From contig JAFGJV010000046.1 in NCBI GenBank assembly GCA_016928955.1, positions 1-32,202 on the forward strand: a stretch of DNA of 32,202 bases, read 5' to 3'. The notes under the pieces were generated by a model that was not told the DNA's origin, ran no database searches, and saw nothing but the letters and a program-made list of their open reading frames with translations. The position numbers and the translations under genes are program-made. This DNA comes from Spirochaetales bacterium. Lineage in GTDB: Bacteria > Spirochaetota > Spirochaetia > Treponematales > UBA12059. Shown here piece after piece: positions 14,857-21,911 of this stretch (position 1 is its first letter; each line of letters starts with the position of its first letter).

Positions 14857-16853
14857 ACCGCGCGGCGGCGGCGCTTCTGGTCGCCCTCTTGGCTGTGTCG
14901 GGCGCCGCGGCTCAAGGCTCCCAGGCCGATGCCACGGCCTTGTACCGCTCTGGCCGCGAGCTTCTGGCCCGCGGCGACCTGTTCCGCGCCATAGAGACCC
15001 TGATGGCCGCCACCGACGCCAATCCCGCCTACGCAGACGCGTGGGTGGCCCTGGCCGAATGCCAGTACGAACTCGGCGAGTACGGCAGGGCCCTGAATTA
15101 CCTTGCCGAGGCCCAGAAGTACGGCCCCCGGGCGCCTTCGTCCAAGAACCTTGAAGCGTTTTCCCTCATAGGCCTTGGCCGCGTGGATGAGGCCGCTCCT
15201 CTGTTTGAGTCCGTGCTTCAGTCCCTGCCCAATGACCGGGACGCCCGTTTTGGCCTGGCCTTGCTGGACGTGCGGTCGGGCCGCACGGCTGACGCCCGCG
15301 CCCGCCTGTCAGCCAGCCTGAAGGCGGCCCCGAGGGACAGCCGGGCGCTTTTGTCGCTCGCGCTCATCACCCGGGCCGAGGGCCTTGCTGAGCAGTCGGC
15401 CTTGTATCTGGCCGAGGCCCTGCGCTGGGCGTCGGGCGACGCCGACGTCTGCCACGCCGCGGCCGTTCTGGCCCTGGAAAACGGCCAGCGTGCCGAGGCG
15501 GCCCGTCTTGCGCGGTCGGCTTTGGACCTTAAGCCCGGACACGCCGACGCTCGCTCCCTGCTTGCGTCCGTATACTTTGAGGACGGCCGCCTGGACGAGG
15601 CCCGAGCCCTGCTCAGGGCGTCTCTGGCCGCCAACCGGGATGACACGCGTGCCTGGTACATCCTGGGCCTGGTGGAGAACGCAGCCGGCAATTACCCCGA
15701 GGCCGAATACGCCTTGGGAACCCTCTGCGACCTGCGCCCGGACGACGAGATAGCCCGCCTGGCGCTGGAGCAACTGGTGATGGACGGGACCGGCTTTGAG
15801 GATCCCACAAGGGCAGGCTACGCGGCCTGGCGTTTCGACCGGGCGGCTGAATTCGCGCGGGCGTATCGCTATGACCGCGCCCTTGAGGAGTACAGGCGCG
15901 GCCTGGCCCTGGATCCCTACGCGAACCAGGGCCGGAGAAAATACGCCGACTTGCTCAGGCTGTCCGGCCTGCCGTCCACCTACCTGTCCGAGCTGTCGTT
16001 CCTCCATGACCTGGGCAAGGCAGACCAGGCGCTTATGGATGCCCTGGAGATATATCAGAGTTTCCTGGAAGGTAGCGTGGCCAGCGAATGGAACGCCGAC
16101 ACCCTGGCCCTCTACCGCAAGCCATATGCCCTGGACGTGTACGCCGTAGGGCCGGGTGGGGCTCCCTGGCACACGGGTAGCGACCTGGTCATCGCCCGGT
16201 ACGCGCGGGACCGCCTGGTGTCGTCGGCGCAGATAGCTCCGCGTCCGGCCGTGTCCAGGGTGGATTCCTTCGCGGACGCGTACAGCTTGTCCCGGGCGTC
16301 CGGGTCGGACTATTTCCTGATCGTGCGGAGCGCGGAGACAGAACGGGACATCCTGGTATACGCGGAGCTCCGCGCGTCAAAAAGCGGCTCGCTTGTGGCC
16401 AGGGTGGACGCCCCGCGCTCGGGCAACGACCGGGTGGCCCTGGCCGTTGAGCGGGTAGTCGCAGAAGTCGGCAAGGCTTTGGCCTTGCGGGGCGTTATCC
16501 TGGACCGTTCCGGAGACCGGGCCTTGGCCGATTTTGGCCGTGCGGACGGAGTGCAAAAGGGCGACCGTTTCCTTGTCATACGGGCCGGCGCCGTCAGTGC
16601 ACGCGCGGACGGCGCGGGACTCTCATGGTCAGACGCAGACATCGTGGCCAAATTCGAGGTGACGCGGGTGGATGACGACGCCTGCGAGGGCAAACTCGAG
16701 CGGGTAGGCTTCTTTGACAAAGCCAATCCCCGGGACGTGCTCGTGCGGGAGCTTGAGGAGGCTGAGGGCGCTCAGGAAGAAGCCCCGGTGTCCCCCGCGC
16801 CGGACGCGGCTCTGTGGACGACGCTGTTCGACAGGGTGCGTAGGCTTTTTTAA
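14853..16853 (+). CDS. Secreted TPR-repeat protein
   Basis: The protein has 666 residues. A GTG start at 14853 is interlocked with the corC stop (GTGA), and no separate ribosome site is obvious, so translation is probably coupled. A signal peptide (MNRAAAALLVALLAVSGAAA, then QGSQADA) suggests a periplasmic protein. Residues ~27-400 are tetratricopeptide repeats, with about ten 34-residue units such as ALYRSGRELLARGDLFRAIE and AWVALAECQYELGEYGRAL. Residues ~440-640 form a separate alpha/beta domain (DYFLIVRSAETERDILVYAEL...LAVERVVAEVGKAL...VQKGDRFLVI) that I cannot name. TPR proteins are scaffolds for protein complexes; the partner is unknown. The extreme C-terminus is a short amphipathic stretch (LWTTLFDRVRRLF). 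It is the last gene of the operon, 25 bp before a strong terminator. Confidence 0.8.
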   Translation: MNRAAAALLVALLAVSGAAAQGSQADATALYRSGRELLARGDLFRAIETLMAATDANPAYADAWVALAECQYELGEYGRALNYLAEAQKYGPRAPSSKNLEAFSLIGLGRVDEAAPLFESVLQSLPNDRDARFGLALLDVRSGRTADARARLSASLKAAPRDSRALLSLALITRAEGLAEQSALYLAEALRWASGDADVCHAAAVLALENGQRAEAARLARSALDLKPGHADARSLLASVYFEDGRLDEARALLRASLAANRDDTRAWYILGLVENAAGNYPEAEYALGTLCDLRPDDEIARLALEQLVMDGTGFEDPTRAGYAAWRFDRAAEFARAYRYDRALEEYRRGLALDPYANQGRRKYADLLRLSGLPSTYLSELSFLHDLGKADQALMDALEIYQSFLEGSVASEWNADTLALYRKPYALDVYAVGPGGAPWHTGSDLVIARYARDRLVSSAQIAPRPAVSRVDSFADAYSLSRASGSDYFLIVRSAETERDILVYAELRASKSGSLVARVDAPRSGNDRVALAVERVVAEVGKALALRGVILDRSGDRALADFGRADGVQKGDRFLVIRAGAVSARADGAGLSWSDADIVAKFEVTRVDDDACEGKLERVGFFDKANPRDVLVRELEEAEGAQEEAPVSPAPDAALWTTLFDRVRRLF

Positions 16854-16877
16854 CCACTCATCCTCTAGATATGCGGA

Positions 16878-16905
16878 AACCGGCCATGAAGGCCGGTTTT
16901 TTTTT
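16878..16905 (+). terminator. Rho-independent terminator of the phoH operon
   Basis: AACCGGCC (16878-16885), loop ATGAA, GGCCGGTT (16891-16898), then an unbroken T run to 16905. It ends the phoH-to-TPR operon. Confidence 0.9.
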
Positions 16906-17093
16906 ATCCGGCCGGCCAGATAGCCGTTCCTTGCTGCCTCAAAGTTTTTTCGGTCGGCTAGGGCCTGGCCCATGCGGTAGCTGGCAGAAGTACATCAAAG
17001 CTTCGTTACACGTGGCGCCAGGCCCGAGGGTATCGTCTGTTTTCGAAATAATTTCAAAAATTGAAAAATACGTTCAAATATCGAAAAGATGGC
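16906..17093. other. Gene-free stretch with phased A-tracts upstream of gdhA
   Basis: No coding sequence or tRNA was found here. From 17041 to 17088 the DNA turns sharply A/T-rich, with A-tracts at about 17046, 17056, 17064, 17076 and 17084, roughly one per helical turn, ending just before the gdhA -35 box. This is the position and look of an UP element or bent DNA. A 6-bp inverted repeat TTTCAA-AAA-TTGAAA (17052-17066) lies inside it. CATCAAAGCTTCGT at 16993-17006 recurs inverted downstream of gdhA. Confidence 0.5.
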
Positions 17094-17122
17094 TTGCCTT
17101 GATACGCTGAAACGTGTAGAAT
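17094..17122 (+). promoter_or_regulatory. gdhA promoter
   Basis: TTGCCT (17094-17099), 17 bp, TAGAAT (17117-17122), giving a start near 17129 and a leader of about 65 nt with an AAGGAGG ribosome site at 17181-17187. The A-tract block directly upstream should strengthen it. Confidence 0.65.
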
Positions 17123-17193
17123 CACCGACGGACGGTAGCTTTGGCCCGTCCAATCGCAATCACGCTCATGTTCACATATCAAGGAGGGCATGA

Positions 17194-18540
17194 ATGAACG
17201 CGTATATCCGCGAGGTCCTGGACGGACTGAAGGCTCGCGCTCCCTGGGAGACGGAATTCCTCCAGGCCGCCGAGGAAGTGCTTGAATCCATCGCTCCGCT
17301 CATCGAGAAGGAACCCAAGTACAAGGCCCAGCGCATCCTGGAGCGCATCGTAGAGCCCGAGCGCACGGTCATGTTCAAGGTCCCCTGGATGGACGACAAG
17401 GGCGACTACCACGTCAACCGCGGCTATCGCGTCCAGTTCAACAGCGCCATCGGTCCCTACAAGGGCGGCATACGCTTCCACCCCAAGGTGACCCTGTCTA
17501 CCCTCAAGTTCCTGGGCTTCGAGCAGACCTTCAAGAACAGCCTCACGAGCCTCCCCATGGGCGGCGGCAAGGGCGGTTCCGACTTTGATCCCAACGGCAA
17601 GAGCGACAACGAGATCATGCGCTTCTGCCAGAGCTTCATGACCGAGCTGTTCCGCCATATCGGCCCGGACACGGACGTGCCCGCCGGCGACATCGGCGTG
17701 GGCGGCCGCGAGGTCGGCTTCATGTTCGGCCAGTACAAGCGCCTGGCCAACGAGTTCACGGGAACCTTGACCGGCAAGGGCCTGTCCTTCGGCGGCTCCT
17801 TGATCCGCCCCGAGGCCACCGGTTTTGGCGCCGTGTACTTTGCCGAGGAAATGTTCAAGCTCAAGGGCGAGACCCTCAAGGGCAAGACCGTGTCCGTATC
17901 CGGCTTTGGCAACGTGGCCTGGGGCGCCTGCATCAAGGCCTCCGAGCTCGGCGCCAAGGTCGTGACCATATCCGGACCAGATGGCTACGTGTTCGATCCG
18001 GACGGCATCAGCACCCCCGAGAAGCACAAGTACATGGAAGAGATGCTGGTGATCGACCGCAACAAGGTAGAGAACTACGTCAAGAAGTTCCCCAACGCCA
18101 AGTTCTTTGCCGGCAAGCGCCCCTGGGAGCAGAAGGTAGACATCGCCATGCCCTGCGCCATCCAGAACGAGCTGTCCGGCGACGACGCCCAGGCCTTGGT
18201 CAAGAACGGCGTCCAGGCCGTGGTGGAAGTGTCCAACATGGGCTGTACTCCGGAAGCATGGAAGCTCTTCATAGAGAAGAAGATTCCGTTTGCGCCCGGC
18301 AAGGCGGCCAACGCCGGCGGCGTGGCCACGTCCGGCCTGGAAATGAGCCAGAACTCCATGCGCCTGGCCTGGACCGCCGAGGAAGTGGACAAGCGCCTGC
18401 ACGAGATCATGATCAATATCCACAGGACCTGCGTGGAAACGGCCAAGGCGTACGGCTTTGAGGGCAACTACGTGGTCGGCGGCAACATAGCCGGCTTCAA
18501 GAAGGTTGCCGACGCCATGATAGCCCAGGGCCTGGTGTGA
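17194..18540 (+). CDS. gdhA: NADP-type glutamate dehydrogenase
   Basis: The protein has 448 residues, the size of the hexameric NADP-dependent enzymes (E. coli 447). It makes glutamate from 2-oxoglutarate and ammonium, the main entry of ammonium into metabolism when it is plentiful. The substrate region includes GPYKGGIRFHP with K90, the catalytic lysine K126 in PMGGGKGGSDFDP, and D166 in PAGDIGVGGRE. The dinucleotide fold shows GFGNVAWG (237-244). The ATG at 17194 follows AAGGAGG by 6 nt. It is a single-gene unit with its own promoter and terminator. Its isoleucine codons are almost all ATC, unlike nearby genes, which suggests high expression. Confidence 0.97.
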   Translation: MNAYIREVLDGLKARAPWETEFLQAAEEVLESIAPLIEKEPKYKAQRILERIVEPERTVMFKVPWMDDKGDYHVNRGYRVQFNSAIGPYKGGIRFHPKVTLSTLKFLGFEQTFKNSLTSLPMGGGKGGSDFDPNGKSDNEIMRFCQSFMTELFRHIGPDTDVPAGDIGVGGREVGFMFGQYKRLANEFTGTLTGKGLSFGGSLIRPEATGFGAVYFAEEMFKLKGETLKGKTVSVSGFGNVAWGACIKASELGAKVVTISGPDGYVFDPDGISTPEKHKYMEEMLVIDRNKVENYVKKFPNAKFFAGKRPWEQKVDIAMPCAIQNELSGDDAQALVKNGVQAVVEVSNMGCTPEAWKLFIEKKIPFAPGKAANAGGVATSGLEMSQNSMRLAWTAEEVDKRLHEIMINIHRTCVETAKAYGFEGNYVVGGNIAGFKKVADAMIAQGLV

Positions 18541-18565
18541 GTTTCAGCGTTCACGTCTTTTGATG

Positions 18566-18620
18566 CCCGGCGTCCGAGCCGGGACGGAGCCGCCTCCCTG
18601 CCGGGGGGCGGCTTTTTTTT
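18566..18620 (+). terminator. Terminator of gdhA (two consecutive hairpins)
   Basis: A 6-bp hairpin CCCGGC/GCCGGG (18566-18583) is followed by AGCCGCC (18588-18594) pairing with GGCGGCT (18607-18613), then eight T's to 18620. The second hairpin is a standard intrinsic terminator. Confidence 0.9.
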
Positions 18621-18649
18621 GCCCGGGTACGGCCATCTGGTCCGTTCGC

Positions 18650-18677
18650 TTGTAAAACGGCCAGCGGAGGCTATATT
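18650..18677 (+). promoter_or_regulatory. Promoter of the YGPY-repeat protein gene
   Basis: TTGTAA (18650-18655), 16 bp, TATATT (18672-18677). The predicted leader is about 78 nt and contains the inverted copy of the 14-mer found before gdhA (18689-18702) as well as an AAGGAGG site (18750-18756). Confidence 0.55.
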
Positions 18678-18761
18678 TACATAGTGCTACGAAGCTTTGA
18701 TGAGGCGCCAGGCACCGGTTCCGCTTGAGCGCCATGGATACTCAGTGTCAAGGAGGCACCC

Positions 18762-19943
18762 ATGATAAGGCTCGCCGCTACCCGTGCGGCCATGATCGCT
18801 CTTGCCGCCACCGTGCTACTGCCCTGCGCTGCGCAGGTGTCGCCCACGGCAACGCCGCTCTATAAGATCAACGAATCCCTGGGCGGGGTGACCTACACCC
18901 TGCGGAACGCCGATTACGGTCCCTTTGGCGCTGTGCTCGGTCAACCGGCCTTCTCGCCCTCCTACTCCTCCTGGATACTGCCCGTGCTGGACGACAACGG
19001 AAAGCTCGTGCTGATCGTGAACGGCAAGGAAGTGCAGATAGGCCAAAAGGCCAGGAACGCAGACGGCTGGGCCATAAGCGACGACGGCCGCACCTACGCG
19101 GGGCGCGTCGAGCTGGATACGGGCTCCGACCACGGCGAGCCCCAGTACCTGCTGGTGGCCAACGGCAAGGCATACGGACCCTATGCCCAGGTTGAGCTGC
19201 GGTCCCTGGGTTCGTCGTGGTTGGCCTGGGGTGAAGTCCGTCAGCGCAACAAGGCATCCGCTTTTACCTTGCTCATAGGCGACAAGATTTACGGGCCGTA
19301 TGAGGAGATATGGGACGCCGAATTCGACCCGCGGAGCGGCCAGCCTCTGGTGGTAGCGGTCAAGAAGGGCAAGACCTATCTGGTGGGCGGCGGGCGAGAA
19401 ACCGGCCCCTGGGAGCGGGCAGACATACTCCGGAGCCGGGACGGACGCATGCTCGGCGCCATTGTCGGGGATTCGCGCTCCATGACAGCCATGATCGGGA
19501 ACGCCAGCTACGGGCCCTACGAGAATATCGGGAGGATATGGACATCGGACAACGGGGCGTCCGTGGCCTTTGACGCGTGGAAAAACGACCAAAGCTATCT
19601 TGTGCGCGACGGCAAGGAAACGCTGGTCGACTGGGTGGACATCATGAGCGAATCTGGGCTCCTCATATACGTGGCCCAGGTGCGCGGCAAGCACTATATC
19701 GTGGTGGGCGACCGTGAATACGGCCCGTATCCCAGCCTGCGCTCGCGTTTTGCGCCGCCCGGAGGCGTGTGGGCGGTGGAGGTCGAGGTAGCGCGCGGCA
19801 GTTCGGCCATGGGCATGATTGTCACGTCCGTGGGCGAATTCCCCGGGCAGGACCTCCGTTGCGACGGAACGACGTACACCTGGATAGCGCTGGACGAAGC
19901 AGGGGTGGCAAGTCTCATGAGGCTAGAGGTGGTACAGCCGTAG
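18762..19943 (+). CDS. Secreted YGPY-repeat protein of unknown function
   Basis: The protein has 393 residues; the ATG at 18762 is 5 nt after AAGGAGG. A signal peptide (MIRLAATRAAMIALAATVLLPCAAQ) exports it, probably by signal peptidase I; PCAAQ could alternatively be read as a poor lipobox. The mature protein repeats a unit of about 34-39 residues whose core is hydrophobic strand, G/D-K, then YGPY and a hydrophobic position: YGPF at 52, YGPY at 138, 177, 250 and 320, TGPW at 214, and weaker units around 87 (NGKEVQIG) and 284 (DGKETLVDW). Seven or eight such beta units suggest a beta-propeller-like fold. I recognise no enzyme motif. It stands alone between the gdhA terminator and a hairpin at 19956-19986. 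Confidence 0.7.
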   Translation: MIRLAATRAAMIALAATVLLPCAAQVSPTATPLYKINESLGGVTYTLRNADYGPFGAVLGQPAFSPSYSSWILPVLDDNGKLVLIVNGKEVQIGQKARNADGWAISDDGRTYAGRVELDTGSDHGEPQYLLVANGKAYGPYAQVELRSLGSSWLAWGEVRQRNKASAFTLLIGDKIYGPYEEIWDAEFDPRSGQPLVVAVKKGKTYLVGGGRETGPWERADILRSRDGRMLGAIVGDSRSMTAMIGNASYGPYENIGRIWTSDNGASVAFDAWKNDQSYLVRDGKETLVDWVDIMSESGLLIYVAQVRGKHYIVVGDREYGPYPSLRSRFAPPGGVWAVEVEVARGSSAMGMIVTSVGEFPGQDLRCDGTTYTWIALDEAGVASLMRLEVVQP

Positions 19944-19955
19944 ACCGTGCCGTAC

Positions 19956-19986
19956 GGGATGCCGAAGCTGTGAAAGGCGGCATCCC
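19956..19986 (+). terminator. 9-bp hairpin after the YGPY-repeat gene
   Basis: GGGATGCCG (19956-19964) and CGGCATCCC (19978-19986) pair perfectly around a 13-nt loop, 13 bp past the stop. A T tract is missing, so this may be a factor-dependent end or a 3'-protecting stem. The -35 box of the channel promoter begins 5 nt later. Confidence 0.5.
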
Positions 19987-19990
19987 GCGC

Positions 19991-20019
19991 TTGCGCGCCG
20001 GCCATGGCTCCGCTACCAT
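19991..20019 (+). promoter_or_regulatory. Channel operon promoter, leaderless layout
   Basis: TTGCGC (19991-19996), 17 bp, TACCAT (20014-20019). The -10 ends 6 nt before the ATG, which puts the expected first transcribed base on the A of the start codon. No Shine-Dalgarno sequence is present. Confidence 0.5.
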
Positions 20020-20025
20020 GGTCGC

Positions 20026-21909
20026 ATGAAGACGACCATTCGCGCCCGTTGGCGCTACGCGTTCGACTCGTTCATGTCCAGGGGCACCGCATCACTGATT
20101 GTCGCCCTGGGTGTCGTCACCCTGGTCCTGGTGGTGGCAGCAGCCCTGCTCCTGGCCTTGGTGGGCGTGCCCGACGGCGACGGCAACACCCTGGCCCTGG
20201 GCGAGGCCCTGTGGCAGGCCCTGATGCGTGCCATGGACGCGGGAGCCGTGGGAGCGGACACGGGTTGGGGCTTCAGGGCTGTCATGCTGGCGGTCACGCT
20301 CGGCGGCATTTTCGTGCTGTCGGCCCTGATAGGAGTCATCAGTTCGGGGCTTGAGGCCCGCTTTGACGAACTGCGCAAGGGCCGTTCGGCCATCGTGGAA
20401 TCCGGCCATACGGTGATACTCGGCTGGACTGACGACATTTTTTCCATACTGTCTGAACTGGTGGCGGCCAACGCCAACAGGCGCCGGTCCTGCGTGGCCA
20501 TCCTGGCAGACCGCGACAAGGTGGCCATGGAAGACGAGGTGCGCGGCAGGCTGGGCAAGACCGGCTCCACCCGCGTTGTGTGCCGCACGGGCGACCCGCG
20601 CGACGCTGACAGCCTGGCCATCGTGTCCGTGGCCACGAGCAGGGCCGTTGTGGTCCTGTCCGGACCCGGGAGCGACGCGGACAGCATCAAAACGCTCCTT
20701 GCCCTGGCGTCCAGGCCGCACGCCCGCGGAAGTTACCACTGCGTGGCGGAAATCCAGGACCAGGCCAACGAAAAGCCGGCCCTCATAGCCGCCCGCGGGC
20801 AGGTCAAGGTGGTTCTGACAGCCGATATCCTGGCCCGCACCATAGCCCAAACATGCAGGCAATCCGGCCTGTCGGTGGTATACGAGGAATTCCTGGACTT
20901 TGGCGGCTCGGAAATCTATTTCCAGGACGTGCCGGCCGCCAGGGGCCTGCGCTATAGGGACGTCGTTACCCGTTTCCGCACCAGCGCCGTCATCGGGCTG
21001 GCCCCGCCGGACGGGCACCCGCTCCTCAATCCGCCGCCCGACACGGTCGTTGGGCCCGGCTGGAAGGTCATAGCCCTGAGCGAGGACGACGACACCGTGG
21101 TGCCTGACGGCCTTGTATCAGCACCCCCGGTGGAACCAGCGGCGCCCGGGAGCACGGCGTCGCACCAAGGCGCCAGCTTTATATTTCTCGGCTGGAACTA
21201 CAAGCTCCCGGTGATCCTCCGCGAACTGGACGCCTATACCGGCCCGGACTCAAAAGCCATCATACTGAGTCCCCGAGCTGAGGAGCCCGTGCACCTGGCG
21301 GCCGTTCGCTCGCTGTGCTCGTCTTTGTCGTCGGTGGAGTACCTGTGCGCCGACCCGTCCGACCGCGCCGTGCTTGAGGGCCTAGCGCTGGCCGACGCCG
21401 CCCACGTGGTGGTGCTCTGCGACGATGCAGACGATCCGGCGGCAGCGGACGCCAAAGCCCTGGTGACCCTTCTCCATCTCCGGGACCTGGCGTCCGCCAA
21501 CGGCTGGCGCTACTCGCTGACCTGCGAGCTTCTGGACGCCCGCACCCGGGAGCTTGCCCGCGTTACGGAGGCGGACGACTTCATCGTCAGCGACCGCCTG
21601 GTCGGTCTCCTTCTGGTGCAGATAGCCGAGAATCCGGCCCTGTACGACGTGTTCACGGAGCTGTTCTCGCCGGAAGGCTCCGAGGTGTATTTCAAGCCCA
21701 TAAGCGACTATGTCCAGCCGGGCGCTGAAACGGACGGCTATGCCGTGTTCTCGGCAGCCGCGGCCCGCGGCCACAGCGCTCTGGGCTGGCGGATCGGGTC
21801 GCTGAAAAGCAACCCTGCCGCCTCGTATGGAGTCCGCATAAACCCGGACAAGGCCCAGAAGGTCGTCTTTGACGCCGACGACCGTCTGATCGTGGTGGCG
21901 GGAGACTGA
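20026..21909 (+). CDS. CASTOR/POLLUX-like ion channel with RCK-type domains
   Basis: The protein has 627 residues. Two transmembrane helices (~20-46 and ~86-112) flank a pore loop, ALWQALMRAMDAGAVGADTGWG. The segment VTLGGIFVLSALIGVISSGLEARFDELRKGRSAIVESGHTVILGW is diagnostic of the CASTOR/POLLUX (DUF1012) family, whose plant members are nuclear-envelope cation channels. Two cytoplasmic RCK-like Rossmann domains follow, about 120-370 (HTVILGWTDDIFSILSEL) and 385-627 (FIFLGWNYKLPVILREL). These would form a gating ring that responds to ions or nucleotides. The filter reads DAG, as I recall for plant CASTOR, where many bacterial members have DPG. The ion carried (potassium or calcium) cannot be told from sequence. 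The next gene starts 2 nt after the stop, so the two proteins are probably made together. Confidence 0.88.
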   Translation: MKTTIRARWRYAFDSFMSRGTASLIVALGVVTLVLVVAAALLLALVGVPDGDGNTLALGEALWQALMRAMDAGAVGADTGWGFRAVMLAVTLGGIFVLSALIGVISSGLEARFDELRKGRSAIVESGHTVILGWTDDIFSILSELVAANANRRRSCVAILADRDKVAMEDEVRGRLGKTGSTRVVCRTGDPRDADSLAIVSVATSRAVVVLSGPGSDADSIKTLLALASRPHARGSYHCVAEIQDQANEKPALIAARGQVKVVLTADILARTIAQTCRQSGLSVVYEEFLDFGGSEIYFQDVPAARGLRYRDVVTRFRTSAVIGLAPPDGHPLLNPPPDTVVGPGWKVIALSEDDDTVVPDGLVSAPPVEPAAPGSTASHQGASFIFLGWNYKLPVILRELDAYTGPDSKAIILSPRAEEPVHLAAVRSLCSSLSSVEYLCADPSDRAVLEGLALADAAHVVVLCDDADDPAAADAKALVTLLHLRDLASANGWRYSLTCELLDARTRELARVTEADDFIVSDRLVGLLLVQIAENPALYDVFTELFSPEGSEVYFKPISDYVQPGAETDGYAVFSAAAARGHSALGWRIGSLKSNPAASYGVRINPDKAQKVVFDADDRLIVVAGD

Positions 21910-21911
21910 GG

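Noticed and set aside
16906-17040. Possible tRNA or riboswitch between the TPR terminator and gdhA
   Set aside because: No cloverleaf with an acceptor stem and T-loop could be traced, and no known riboswitch core was seen; the GC-rich repeats here pair only weakly.
17179-18423. 414-codon open frame on the minus strand
   Set aside because: Antisense of gdhA; long only because the gene uses few codons that make stops on the other strand.
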